Source: Actinophytocola algeriensis (GTDB lineage Bacteria > Actinomycetota > Actinomycetes > Mycobacteriales > Pseudonocardiaceae). From it: DNA of 64,000 bases. Below the pieces are notes generated by a model. That model made no database searches and was not told the DNA's origin. It saw nothing but the letters and a program-made list of their open reading frames with translations. Positions within the stretch are counted from its first letter, which is position 1. Each line of letters starts with the position of its first letter. The position numbers were made by a program, and so were the translations under genes. Of this stretch, positions 49,919 through 58,448 are shown piece after piece. The DNA lies in NCBI RefSeq assembly GCF_014203735.1, contig NZ_JACHJQ010000011.1:1-64000 (forward strand). The letters run 5' to 3'.

Positions 49919-50782
49919 CTAGGTGGGGGTCACCGCGGCCCAGTCCACCGTCACTTCGCCGAGGCGCCAGCGCTTGCGGCGGTCGCGCACGGGCCACTCC
50001 CGCGCCAGCAACGCCACCGCCTCCGTCCACCGCGCCCGGGGACCGAAGTTCGCGAACGGCGCCGCCCGCGCCCAGCAGTGGTCCAGCGCGACGAACAACG
50101 CGTGCACCCGTTCACCGGGCACGTTGCGGTGGATCAACGCCTTCGGCAGCCGCTCCGCCAGGTCGGACGGCTGCTCCAGGTCACCCGGCAGGCAGGCCAG
50201 CGTCAGCGTGCGCGGGCCGTCGGCGTCGAGCGTGATCCAGCAGCAGCGGCGTCCCAGCTCGTCACACGTGCCCTCGACGACCAGCCCACCGGGTGCGAGC
50301 CGCTCGCACATGGCGGACCAGGCGGCCGCGACCTCGGCCTCCTCGTACTGCCGCAGCACGTTGAAGGCCCGCACCAGCACCGGCCGCGTGCCTGCCAGCT
50401 CGAACCCGCCCCGCCGGAACTCCAGTCGTGGCGGGTCGGCGGCGGGCGTGGCGGCCGCGACCCGCTCGGGGTCGATCTCCAGCCCCAGCACCCGGACGTC
50501 CGCGCGGACGGTCGCCAGCCTGCGTGCCAGCTCGACGGTCGTCACCGGCGTGGCGCCGTACCCGAGGTCGACCACCAGCGGGTCCGCCGCGTCCAGCAGC
50601 GTGTCCCGGACCCACCGCGTGCCCGCCACCCAGCGGTCGGTGCGCCGCAGCCGGTTGGGGTTGGTGGTACCGCGGGTCGGGGCGCCGAGCGGCTTCGCGG
50701 AGCGAACAGTGGGCACGGTCGCGGAGCTTGCGGAGCGCGCTTTGGGCACGGTCGCGGAGCTTGCGGAGCGCGCTTTGGGCAC
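49919..50782 (-). CDS. class I SAM-dependent methyltransferase-like protein
   Basis: About 287 aa. GTTNPNRLRRTDRWV, LVVDLGYGATPVTTVELARRL (motif I) and VLGLEIDPERV, then GGLVVEGTCDELGRRCCWITLD are typical of an uncharacterised actinobacterial methyltransferase-fold family. The first 35 residues are repetitive (two 11-residue units TVPKARSASSA) and derive from a 33-bp DNA repeat, so the true start may be further inside, e.g. GTG 50716. GTG 50782 is chosen because it follows the DUF2505 stop directly. Confidence 0.75.
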   Translation of the reverse strand: MPKARSASSATVPKARSASSATVPTVRSAKPLGAPTRGTTNPNRLRRTDRWVAGTRWVRDTLLDAADPLVVDLGYGATPVTTVELARRLATVRADVRVLGLEIDPERVAAATPAADPPRLEFRRGGFELAGTRPVLVRAFNVLRQYEEAEVAAAWSAMCERLAPGGLVVEGTCDELGRRCCWITLDADGPRTLTLACLPGDLEQPSDLAERLPKALIHRNVPGERVHALFVALDHCWARAAPFANFGPRARWTEAVALLAREWPVRDRRKRWRLGEVTVDWAAVTPT

Positions 50783-50786
50783 GGTC
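50694..50786. repeat. 33-bp tandem repeat with CGGAGCTTGCGGAG core
   Basis: Two identical 33-bp units (50721-50753, 50754-50786) and a diverged third (50694-50720). The core GCGGAGCTTGCGGAG is shared with the 30-bp repeat at 56568. It covers the DUF2505/methyltransferase junction. Confidence 0.88.
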
Positions 50787-51273
50787 AGGCGCGCTCGGCC
50801 AGCCACTTCTCGGCGTACTCCGCTTCGGCGGCGAGCAGCTTCGTGACCTGCTCGGCGACCACCTTCTCGATCTTGCCGCCGATCAGCGGGATGCCCACCT
50901 TCACCTCGGCGCTGATCACCAGCTCCGTGCCGCTGCCGCGCCCGGTCAGCCGCCCGCGCGAGGTGATGTGCGCCGGCACGCCGTTGATGGTCGCCTTGCC
51001 CGCCGTCTCGAGCCCGTGCCAGCGTTCCTCCCGCTCCACCACGAGGTCGCCGTTCAGGATGGACTTCACGGCGCCGGGCAGCTTGCTCGCGTCGACGCCC
51101 TGGCGGAGGCGGTAGGCGGCGTTGTCGCCCTCGATCCTATGGTCGAGCAGCGCGGCGCCCTTGCCACCGATGTCGCGCAGGCGCGCGATGAGGAAGGCCT
51201 CGTCCACCAGGGTCAAGAAGACGTCGTCGGCAGGCGCGGCGAAGGTGGCGCGGTGCTCGAAGCGGCTGGGCAT
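50785..51273 (-). CDS. DUF2505 family protein
   Basis: 162 aa. FEHRATFAAPADDVFLTLVDEAFLIARLRDIGGKGA and the C-terminal EVKVGIPLIGGKIEKVVAEQVTKLLAAEAEYAEKWL are characteristic; the fold is START/SRPBCC-like, suggesting lipid or hydrophobic ligand binding (inference). Divergent from murB as in mycobacteria (Rv0481c-Rv0482). ATG 51273 (MPSRFEH) preferred over 51300, whose ATG overlaps the murB start. Confidence 0.87.
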   Translation of the reverse strand: MPSRFEHRATFAAPADDVFLTLVDEAFLIARLRDIGGKGAALLDHRIEGDNAAYRLRQGVDASKLPGAVKSILNGDLVVEREERWHGLETAGKATINGVPAHITSRGRLTGRGSGTELVISAEVKVGIPLIGGKIEKVVAEQVTKLLAAEAEYAEKWLAERA

Positions 51274-51298
51274 GAACGGCAGGTTACCGTTGGAGCCC

Positions 51299-52366
51299 AT
51301 GACCAGCCTCCCCCTCGCCGCCGTGCCGCTGTCGGGCTACACGACGCTGCGCGTCGGCGGCCCCGCAACCCGGTTCGTGTCGGCCGAGTCGGCGGAAGAG
51401 GTGGTCGCCGCGGTGCGCACGGCCGAGGACCGCCTGCTCGTCCTGGGCGGTGGCTCCAACCTGGTGATCTCCGACGACGGTTTCGACGGGACGGTCGTCC
51501 GGGTCGCCAACACCGGCAGCAAGATCGACTCCCTCGGCGACGGCCGGGTGGCGCTCACGGTCGAGGCGGGCGAGGACTGGGACGCGGTCGTGTGCCGCAC
51601 CGTCGAGGCGGGACTCGGCGGCCTGGAGTGCCTGAGCGGCATCCCGGGCTCGGTCGGTGCGACGCCGGTGCAGAACGTCGGCGCGTACGGCGTGGAGATC
51701 GCGCAGCTGCTGATCTCGGTGGACCTGCTGGACCGCGCCTCGGGTGAGATCCGCACCCTGACCGCCGCCGAGCTGGGCCTCGGCTACCGCACGAGCATGC
51801 TGAAGAACACCGAACGCGCCGTGGTGCTGCGTGTCCGCTTCGAACTGGCGGACGGCGGCCTGTCCGCCCCCATCCGCTATACGGAACTGGCCAGGGTCCT
51901 CGGCGTGCGCCAGGGCCGCCAGGTCCCGGCGGCGGACGCCCGCGCGGCGGTGCTGGAACTCCGCCGAGGCAAGGGCATGGTCCTGGACCAGGACGACCAC
52001 GACACGTGGAGCGTCGGCTCGTTCTTCACGAACCCGGTGGTGGCCGACGGCGAGCTGCCCGGCGTGCTGTCCCGCATCGCGTCGGCGGTCGGCGCGGACA
52101 CCCCGGTGCCGCAGTACCCGGCGGGCGTCGGCACGTCCAAGCTGTCCGCGGCCTGGCTGATCGAACGCGCGGGCTTCGCGAAGGGCTACCCGGGCTCGTC
52201 GAACCCGGTGACGCTGTCGACCAAACACACCCTGGCCCTGACCAACCGGGGCGAGGCGAAGGCCGCCGACGTGGTCGCCCTGGCAAGGGAGATCCGCGAC
52301 GGCGTCGCCGCCCGCTTCGGTGTGACGCTCCACCCGGAACCGGTGCTGGTGGACTGCGCGCTCTAG
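51299..52366 (+). CDS. murB: UDP-N-acetylmuramate dehydrogenase
   Basis: 355 aa. YTTLRVGGPA, VLGGGSNLVISD (FAD binding), SGIPGSVGATPVQNVGAYG, WSVGSFFTNPVV (catalytic Ser), KLSAAWLIERAGFAKG and the C-terminal Glu in HPEPVLV. It reduces UDP-GlcNAc-enolpyruvate to UDP-MurNAc in peptidoglycan synthesis. GGAG lies just before ATG. Confidence 0.96.
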   Translation: MTSLPLAAVPLSGYTTLRVGGPATRFVSAESAEEVVAAVRTAEDRLLVLGGGSNLVISDDGFDGTVVRVANTGSKIDSLGDGRVALTVEAGEDWDAVVCRTVEAGLGGLECLSGIPGSVGATPVQNVGAYGVEIAQLLISVDLLDRASGEIRTLTAAELGLGYRTSMLKNTERAVVLRVRFELADGGLSAPIRYTELARVLGVRQGRQVPAADARAAVLELRRGKGMVLDQDDHDTWSVGSFFTNPVVADGELPGVLSRIASAVGADTPVPQYPAGVGTSKLSAAWLIERAGFAKGYPGSSNPVTLSTKHTLALTNRGEAKAADVVALAREIRDGVAARFGVTLHPEPVLVDCAL

Positions 52367-52372
52367 CCGTAC

Positions 52373-53107
52373 CTAGCCGCGGAACGCACGCGTCGCCGAC
52401 GCCTGTGCCCGTGGCTTCATGACGATCTGGTCCAGGTTCACGTGCGCGGGCCGGGTCACCGCGAACGTGACCACCTCCGCCACGTCGTCCGCGGTCAGCG
52501 GCTCGATCCCCTCGTACACCGACGATGCCCGTGCCGCGTCGCCGTCGAACCGGACCAGCGAGAACTCCGTCTCCACCATCCCCGGCAGCACCTCGGTGAC
52601 CCGCACCGGCTGCCCGAGCAGCTCCCCGCGCAACGTCCGGTGCAGCGCCGACTGCGCGTGCTTGGCACTCGTGTAGCCGGCCCCGTTGTCGTAGACCTCG
52701 GTCGCCGCGATCGACGTGATGGTCACGATGTGGCCGTCGCCCGAGTCGATCAGGCCGGGCAGGAAAGCCTTGGTCAGCCGCAGTGTGCCGAGGACGTTCG
52801 TCTCCCACATCCACCGCCAGTGGTCCTCGTCCGACTCGGCGACCGGGGCCAGGCCGAGCGCACCACCGGCGTTGTTCACCAGCACCCGGCACGGACCCGC
52901 CGCCGCGACGAACGATTCGACAGACGAGGGATCCGTCACATCGAGGGATAGCGGGACGCCGCCGATGGAATCCGCCAGTTCGGTCAACCGATCGAGCCGC
53001 CGGGCACCGAGAACCACCCGAAATCCGGCATCGGCCAGGTGACGGGCGGTGGCGGCGCCGATGCCCGAACTGGCGCCGGTAACAATCGCTGTGCCGAGGT
53101 TGTTCAC
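52373..53107 (-). CDS. short-chain dehydrogenase/reductase
   Basis: 244 aa. AIVTGASSGIGAATARHLA (TGxxxGxG), LVNNAGG, the catalytic Ser/Tyr/Lys in TSIAATEVYDNGAGYTSAKHA and a C-terminal RPAHVNLDQIVMKP, as in the YdfG/Rv0484c-type SDRs. GTG 53107 with AGGA upstream. Positional counterpart of Rv0484c; substrate unknown. Confidence 0.92.
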   Translation of the reverse strand: MNNLGTAIVTGASSGIGAATARHLADAGFRVVLGARRLDRLTELADSIGGVPLSLDVTDPSSVESFVAAAGPCRVLVNNAGGALGLAPVAESDEDHWRWMWETNVLGTLRLTKAFLPGLIDSGDGHIVTITSIAATEVYDNGAGYTSAKHAQSALHRTLRGELLGQPVRVTEVLPGMVETEFSLVRFDGDAARASSVYEGIEPLTADDVAEVVTFAVTRPAHVNLDQIVMKPRAQASATRAFRG

Positions 53108-53243
53108 GTGAACGATCCTGCACACGCGGGTGACCCGGTTGGCGGGAGGGTGTCGTGACGACTGTCACACTCGCGCCCGCGCACCAGGACGGCGCTGGGG
53201 CGTCATACACATGAGGGACTCGAGCCAGGCGGAGGTTTTGGAC

Positions 53244-54416
53244 GTGAGATCCGGACGGCGGCTTCTCGGCACGGTCGCGACGCTGGTCGCCGCGATCGCA
53301 TTGCTCGCATCGTGCACGTCGGACGACGGCGGTGGCAGCGGCGGGCCGTTCGAGAAAGAGAAGAAGGCACCCGCCGCCAAGCTCGCGTTCGCGCCGGAGA
53401 TCGGTGCCGTCGACGTCGCGCCGACCACACCGGTCAAGATCACCGTCACCGACGGCGAGCTGACCGAGGCGACGGTCACCAACCCGGAGGGCGCACCGGT
53501 CACCGGGCAGCTCGCCCCGGACAAGAAGAGCTGGACCAGCGGCGAGGTCCTCGGCTACGCCAAGGCGTACACGTACACGGTGAAGGCGGAGAATGCCGAC
53601 GGCCGGGTGACCGAGAAGACCGGCACCTTCAACACGCTCGCGCCGGCCGCGACGCCGCGCGCCACGATCAACCCCGGCGACAACGCGACGGTCGGCGTCG
53701 GCATGCCGGTCAGCGTCAAGTTCCCGGAGGGGCCGCCGGAGGACAAGGCCGCGGTCGAGAAGGCGCTGACCGTGGAGACCTCCCAGCCCGTCGAGGGCTC
53801 GTGGGCGTGGATCAGCGACAGCCAGGTCGACTGGCGCCCCAAGGAGTACTGGCCGGCGAACACGCAGGTGACGGTGAACGCGAAGCTGTACGGCGTGGCC
53901 TACGGCGGCGGCGCGTACGGCAAGGCCGACCTGTCGACGCAGTTCACCATCGGCCGCAACCAGGTCGTGAAGATCAACACGCCGGACCACGTGATGAACG
54001 TCTACCGCGACGGACAGCTGTTCGCGAGCTACCCGTCGAGCAACGGCGACGACAACGACCCGAACCTGAACACGCCGAACGGCACGGTCATCGTCATGGC
54101 GAAGGAGGAGGTCGGCGACTTCTCCAACCCGCGCTACGGGTACACGAACGTGATGAAGAAGTGGGCCGTCCGCATCTCCAACCACGGCGAGTTCATCCAC
54201 GAGAACAACGACAACGCCGCCAACATCGGCAAGAAGAACAGCTCGCACGGCTGCGTCAACCTGCTCGAGGCCGACGCGAAGGCGTACTTCGACAGCGCGC
54301 TGATCGGCGACCCGGTGGAGATCACCGGCTCGAAGGCCGACTTCCCGACCACCTCCGACGTGTTCGACTGGCTGCTCTCGTGGGAGCAGTGGCAGTCGAT
54401 GTCGGCGCTGAACTGA
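53244..54416 (+). CDS. L,D-transpeptidase lipoprotein (LprQ/LdtMt-like)
   Basis: 390 aa. GGAGG 8 nt upstream fixes GTG at 53244; the longer frame is rejected. Signal peptide with lipobox LLASC near residue 27. Two Ig-like domains (about 55-140 and 145-240) precede the YkuD domain with ISNHGEFIHENNDN and the catalytic SSHGCVNL (Cys near 340). It forms 3-3 cross-links or anchors proteins in peptidoglycan at the cell surface. Follows murB and the SDR as in mycobacteria (Rv0483). Confidence 0.94.
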   Translation: MRSGRRLLGTVATLVAAIALLASCTSDDGGGSGGPFEKEKKAPAAKLAFAPEIGAVDVAPTTPVKITVTDGELTEATVTNPEGAPVTGQLAPDKKSWTSGEVLGYAKAYTYTVKAENADGRVTEKTGTFNTLAPAATPRATINPGDNATVGVGMPVSVKFPEGPPEDKAAVEKALTVETSQPVEGSWAWISDSQVDWRPKEYWPANTQVTVNAKLYGVAYGGGAYGKADLSTQFTIGRNQVVKINTPDHVMNVYRDGQLFASYPSSNGDDNDPNLNTPNGTVIVMAKEEVGDFSNPRYGYTNVMKKWAVRISNHGEFIHENNDNAANIGKKNSSHGCVNLLEADAKAYFDSALIGDPVEITGSKADFPTTSDVFDWLLSWEQWQSMSALN

Positions 54417-55235
54417 ATGGCAGGCGTCACCACCGGGGGCGGCACCCGCATCGCCTTCCGCACCGCGGGTGATCCACAGGGGCCGCCCATCGTGTTCGTC
54501 CACGGCTGGGCGGCGTCCAGCGCGGCGTGGGCCGGGCAGCTGAGTGATCATTCTCTCAGTGCGCACCGGCTCGTCGCCGTCGACCTGCGCGGGCACGGCG
54601 CGTCCGACATCGCCGCCGACGGCTACGACGACCCGGCCGTGTGGGCGGGCGACCTCGCGGCCGTCCTCGACCATCTCGGCAGGCCGGCGGTGCTCGTCGG
54701 CTGGTCCTACGGCGGCCTCGTGGTCACCGACTACCTGCGGGAACGCGGTACGGCCGGGGTCGCAGGCGTCGTGTACGTCGGCGCGCTCACCGAGATGGGC
54801 CGCGACCGGCCCGGCGGCGCGGTCGGCTCGGCGTGGGACGGGATCATGCGGCCCGCGCTGTCCGAGGACCCCCGCGAGGCGATCCCGGCGCTGACCACGC
54901 TCGCCGAGCGGATGACCGCGGCGCCGCTGCCGGGTCCCGACCTCCAGCGGCACGTCGGGGACATGCTCCGCGTGCCACCGCGCGTCAGGAAAGCGCTGTT
55001 CCGGCGGGATGTCGGCAGCGCGGAGGTGCTCGCGGCGATCGACGTGCCCGTGCTGATCGCGCACGGCACGGCCGACACGGTCGTCGCCCCGGCGAGCGCG
55101 GAGTACGCGGCCGGGAAGATTTCAACCGCCATCGTGCGTTGGTTCGAAGAAGTGGGACACATGCCGTTCGTGGAACGCCGTGCGGAGTTCAACGCGGCCC
55201 TGGTCGATTTCGCGGGGCCGGTCGCCAACCACTAG
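54417..55235 (+). CDS. alpha/beta hydrolase
   Basis: 272 aa. VFVHGWAASSAAW, VDLRGHGASD, nucleophile elbow LVGWSYGGLV (Ser near 95), late Asp in AHGTADTVV and His in VGHMPFVE complete the triad. ATG begins immediately after the L,D-transpeptidase TGA, so it is cotranscribed. No signal peptide; substrate unknown. Confidence 0.9.
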   Translation: MAGVTTGGGTRIAFRTAGDPQGPPIVFVHGWAASSAAWAGQLSDHSLSAHRLVAVDLRGHGASDIAADGYDDPAVWAGDLAAVLDHLGRPAVLVGWSYGGLVVTDYLRERGTAGVAGVVYVGALTEMGRDRPGGAVGSAWDGIMRPALSEDPREAIPALTTLAERMTAAPLPGPDLQRHVGDMLRVPPRVRKALFRRDVGSAEVLAAIDVPVLIAHGTADTVVAPASAEYAAGKISTAIVRWFEEVGHMPFVERRAEFNAALVDFAGPVANH

Positions 55236-55247
55236 TCGGGAGTGGAT

Positions 55248-56567
55248 GTGACGGTCGATCAGGATTCCGTGGGGTCCCTGCTGCGCATGCGGCGGCTGCC
55301 ACGCAGGGTGGCGGTCCTGTCACTGCACACCTCGCCGCTCGAACAGCCGGGCACCGGCGACGCGGGCGGCATGAACGTCTACATCACCCAGACCGCTACC
55401 CACATGGCGCGACGCGGCATCGCAGTCGAGGTCTTCACCCGCGCCACGTCCTCGGACCTGCCACCGGTCGCGGAGCTGGCGCCGGGAGTGCTGGTCAGGC
55501 ACGTCACCGCGGGCCCGTACGAGGGCCTCGGCAAGGACGAGCTGCCTGCTCAGCTGTGCTCGTTCACCGCCGGTGTCCTGCGTGCCGAGGCGCGGCACGA
55601 GCCCGGCTACTACGACCTCGTGCACTCGCACTACTGGCTGTCCGGCCAGGTCGGCTACCTGGTGCGGGACCGCTGGGGCGTGCCGCTCGTGCACTCCGCG
55701 CACACGCTCGCGAAGGTCAAGAACGCCGCGCTCGCCGACGGCGACGTACCGGAGCCGCGCACCCGTGAGATCGGTGAGCAGCAGGTCGTCGACGAGGCGG
55801 ACCAGCTGATCGCCAACACCGACGTCGAAGCCGCGCAGCTCGCCGACCTCTACGACGCCGCGCCCGCGAAGGTGCACACGGTCGCGCCGGGCGTCGACCT
55901 CGACCTGTTCCGGCCGGGTGACCAGGCAGCGGCCCGTGCCGCCCTCGGCATCGCGCCGGACGCCACGGTGCTCGCGTTCGTCGGCCGCATCCAGCCGCTC
56001 AAGGCGCCGGACGTGCTGCTGCGCGCGGCCGCCGAGCTGCTCGCGAGTGGCGCGGTGGCGCGGGAGAAGCTCGTGGTCGTGGTCGTGGGCGGGCCGTCGG
56101 GGTCCGGGCTCGAGGCGCCGACCGCGCTGCAGGAGCTGGCCGCGACGCTGGGCATCGCGGACGTGGTGCGGTTCCTGCCACCACGCAGGGGTGGCGCGCT
56201 GCGGGACGTGTACCGGGCCGCCGACGTGGTCGCGGTGCCGAGCCACAACGAGTCGTTCGGGCTGGTCGCGCTGGAGGCGCAGGCCTGTGGCACGCCGGTC
56301 GTCGCGGCCGCGGTCGGCGGGTTGCCGGTCGCGGTGCGCAACTCCGTGTCGGGGCTGCTCGTGCCCGGTCACCGCGCGGGCACGTGGGCGTCGGCGCTGG
56401 CACGCGTGGCACTGCGGCCGAACGTGCGGGCCCGGCTGTCGGCGGGCGCCGTCGAGCACGCGGCCCGGTTCTCGTGGGACCGTACGACTGACGCGCTGGT
56501 CTCGGGGTACGCCGACGCCGCGACCGCGTTCCGGCGCGCGCTCTTCGAGACGGAGGTGGCGGTATGA
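55248..56567 (+). CDS. mshA: D-inositol-3-phosphate glycosyltransferase
   Basis: 439 aa GT4 enzyme. [68 protein letters not shown] and [23 protein letters not shown] match MshA, the first committed step of mycothiol synthesis (UDP-GlcNAc plus inositol phosphate). GTG at 55248 has GGGAG 5 nt upstream; the GTG 6 nt earlier lies inside that site. Followed by 30-bp tandem repeats and a YbjN gene. Confidence 0.95.
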   Translation: MTVDQDSVGSLLRMRRLPRRVAVLSLHTSPLEQPGTGDAGGMNVYITQTATHMARRGIAVEVFTRATSSDLPPVAELAPGVLVRHVTAGPYEGLGKDELPAQLCSFTAGVLRAEARHEPGYYDLVHSHYWLSGQVGYLVRDRWGVPLVHSAHTLAKVKNAALADGDVPEPRTREIGEQQVVDEADQLIANTDVEAAQLADLYDAAPAKVHTVAPGVDLDLFRPGDQAAARAALGIAPDATVLAFVGRIQPLKAPDVLLRAAAELLASGAVAREKLVVVVVGGPSGSGLEAPTALQELAATLGIADVVRFLPPRRGGALRDVYRAADVVAVPSHNESFGLVALEAQACGTPVVAAAVGGLPVAVRNSVSGLLVPGHRAGTWASALARVALRPNVRARLSAGAVEHAARFSWDRTTDALVSGYADAATAFRRALFETEVAV

Positions 56568-56689
56568 ACGGAGCTTGCGGAGTGAACCGTCTCGTTGACG
56601 GAGCTTGCGGAGTGAACCGTCTCGTTGACGGAGCTTGCGGAGTGAACCGTCTCGTTGACGGAGCTTGCGGAGTGAACCGATGCCGTTGA
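56564..56689 (+). CDS. possible 41-aa repeat ORF bridging mshA and the YbjN gene
   Basis: ATG overlaps the mshA TGA (ATGA) and the TGA at 56687 overlaps the first codons of the next gene. The frame is fully open and encodes about four copies of the 10-residue unit [10 protein letters not shown]. Expression is unproven; it may be only a by-product of the 30-bp repeat, whose period equals 10 codons. Confidence 0.3.
   Translation: MNGACGVNRLVDGACGVNRLVDGACGVNRLVDGACGVNRCR
56568..56680 (+). repeat. 30-bp tandem repeat between mshA and the YbjN gene
   Basis: Units begin ACGGAGCTTGCGGAGTGAAC at 56568, 56598, 56628 and 56658 (last partial); copies are identical. Every unit carries a GCGGAGTGAAC segment; the last supplies the GGAG ribosome-binding site of the downstream ATG. 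Core shared with 50694-50786. Confidence 0.92.
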
Positions 56690-57183
56690 CGGACCTGAAC
56701 CAGGTCATCGAGGACACGCTGGCCGAGCGGGAGCTGAAGTACCAGAGCCCCGCGGCCGGGCGGTACTTCGTGACGTTGCCCGGCACCAAGAAGCTGCAGA
56801 CCAACGTGTGGCTGCGGGTGAACCCGCACGCGCTGGTGCTCGAGGCGTTCGTGTGCAGGCGGCCGGACGAGGCGTTCGAGGACGTGTACCGGTTCATGCT
56901 GCGGCGCAACGCGAAGCTCTACGGGGTCGCGTACACGATCGACCAGCTCGGCGACATCTACCTGGTGGGGCGCGTCTCGCACGGGTCGGTGACACCGGAC
57001 GAGCTGGACCGGCTGCTCGGGCAGGTACTGGAAGCGGCCGACGGCGACTTCAACACACTGCTGGAGATCGGCTTCGCGTCATCGATCCAGCGGGAGTACG
57101 AGTGGCGTGTATCACGCGGCGAGTCACTCGCGAACCTCAAGGCCTTCGAGCACATGCTCACGCCGTCGAGCCCGCAGGTTTGA
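56680..57183 (+). CDS. YbjN domain protein
   Basis: 167 aa. LNQVIEDTLAERELKY, VNPHALVLEAFVCRRPDEAFEDVYRFMLRRNAKLYGVAY and GRVSHGSVTPDELDRLLGQVLEAAD are the YbjN fold, related to secretion chaperones. It follows mshA as in Rv0486-Rv0487. ATG 56680 has GGAG 8 nt upstream, provided by the last tandem repeat. Role unknown; stress-related in other bacteria. Confidence 0.9.
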   Translation: MPLTDLNQVIEDTLAERELKYQSPAAGRYFVTLPGTKKLQTNVWLRVNPHALVLEAFVCRRPDEAFEDVYRFMLRRNAKLYGVAYTIDQLGDIYLVGRVSHGSVTPDELDRLLGQVLEAADGDFNTLLEIGFASSIQREYEWRVSRGESLANLKAFEHMLTPSSPQV

Positions 57184-57198
57184 TTTTGTATGCAGGTT

Positions 57199-57248
57199 CG
57201 CGCGGCGGCTCGGGCGAGGGGGGAGTCGCGATCCCGAGCCGCCGCGCG
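57199..57248 (+). terminator. terminator of the mshA-ybjN unit
   Basis: CGCGCGGCGGCTCGGG (57199-57214) pairs perfectly with CCCGAGCCGCCGCGCG (57233-57248), a 16-bp stem starting 15 nt after the YbjN stop. Confidence 0.88.
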
Positions 57249-57580
57249 TTAGGTCCCGCCGCGTCGGAGCCCTGAGCGGGGGGCACCCATGGGAATCCGG
57301 GCGGGGTACGGCTCGGCAGGGGAGACGAGCCGTACTGCTGCCCTTTCGGATCAGGGAGTGCGTGGGAGCTGATCCGCAAGGGCGGTGTCAACCTGTCAGA
57401 AGTCGGGCGGTTACACAAGGCCACTGGTCGCGGCGCGACGGGGTAATTGCGTTCCGTAGGTAACAATCTGATCACGACCCTTACGTTAATTCTCGACGCA
57501 GGGTTGATCGGAGCACTCAGGTTGGCCCGAACGGGTGGCCCGGACCGTGTTGTTCACAAATCTCTGGCAGGCTGCTCGGC
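57249..57580 (+). other. long gene-free leader of gpmA with two tandem hairpins
   Basis: No credible ORF. Hairpin 1: TACGGCTCG (57307-57315)/CGAGCCGTA (57326-57334). Hairpin 2: GCCCTT (57340-57345) plus GGATCAG (57348-57354), paired with CTGATCC (57369-57375) plus AAGGGC (57378-57383), with a symmetric 2x2 internal loop. An AT-richer stretch (about 57440-57490) is probably the gpmA promoter zone. The hairpins could be a small RNA or a leader element; no known riboswitch class was recognised. Confidence 0.5.
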
Positions 57581-58342
57581 ATGTCTGGATCGATGCACGA
57601 CTCCTCGGTCGGAACGCTGATTCTGCTCCGCCACGGCGAGAGCCTCTGGAATGCGGAGAACCTGTTCACCGGCTGGGTGGACGTGGCGCTGTCGGAGAAG
57701 GGCAAGGGCGAGGCGGAACGCGGCGGACAGCTGCTGCGTGAAGCGGACCTGCTGCCGGACGTGGTCCACACCTCCGTGCTGCGCAGGGCCATCGCGACGG
57801 CGAACATCGCGCTGGACGTGGCGGACCGCCACTGGATCCCGGTGAAGCGCGACTGGCGTCTCAACGAGCGCCACTACGGCGCGCTGCAGGGCAAGAACAA
57901 GAAGCAGACCCTGGAGGAGTTCGGCGAGGAGCAGTTCATGCTCTGGCGCCGGTCCTACGACACGCCGCCGCCGCCGATCGAGCTCGGCTCGGAGTTCTCC
58001 CAGGACGGCGACGCCCGGTACGCCGGTATCGACGCGCCTCGTACGGAATGCCTGAAAGACGTCGTCGCCAGGATGCTCCCGTACTGGGAGGCGGAGATCG
58101 TCCCGGACCTGCGTGCCGGCAAAACCGTCCTGCTGGCCGCCCACGGGAACTCGCTGCGCGCACTGGTGAAGTACCTGGACCGCGTTTCCGACGACGCGAT
58201 CGCGGGGCTCAACATCCCGACGGGCATTCCGCTGCGCTACGACCTGAACGACGCGTTGGAGCCGCTGAAGCCGGGCGGCACGTACCTGGACCCGGCCGCG
58301 GCAGAGGCGGCCGCGGCGGCGGTGGCCAACCAGGGTCGCTGA
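57581..58342 (+). CDS. gpmA: 2,3-bisphosphoglycerate-dependent phosphoglycerate mutase
   Basis: 253 aa. [29 protein letters not shown] (phospho-His), [32 protein letters not shown] and [16 protein letters not shown] are all classical dPGM motifs. Glycolysis/gluconeogenesis, cytoplasmic. Same position upstream of senX3-regX3 as in mycobacteria, though an extra AKR and a LuxR-like gene intervene here. Confidence 0.96.
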   Translation: MSGSMHDSSVGTLILLRHGESLWNAENLFTGWVDVALSEKGKGEAERGGQLLREADLLPDVVHTSVLRRAIATANIALDVADRHWIPVKRDWRLNERHYGALQGKNKKQTLEEFGEEQFMLWRRSYDTPPPPIELGSEFSQDGDARYAGIDAPRTECLKDVVARMLPYWEAEIVPDLRAGKTVLLAAHGNSLRALVKYLDRVSDDAIAGLNIPTGIPLRYDLNDALEPLKPGGTYLDPAAAEAAAAAVANQGR

Positions 58343-58367
58343 CCTCGCAGCCGAGTAGCGCTGCCCT

Positions 58368-58410
58368 GAAAGACGCTTTCGGGACGCTCAACGCCCCGAA
58401 AGCGTCTTTC
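58368..58410. repeat. perfect 16-bp inverted repeat, GAAAGACGCTTTCGGG family (bidirectional terminator-like)
   Basis: Left arm 58368-58383, 11-nt loop, right arm 58395-58410. It sits between the convergent gpmA and LuxR-like stops. Related copies at 48022 and, partially, 378. Confidence 0.88.
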
Positions 58411-58448
58411 GGGACACCGGCACACCCGGCACGCCGCTTCCGCAGCGG

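Noticed and set aside
57158-57475. Possible small genes in the gpmA leader, both strands
   Set aside because: Frames run through the terminator and hairpins, have no ribosome-binding site and no family resemblance.
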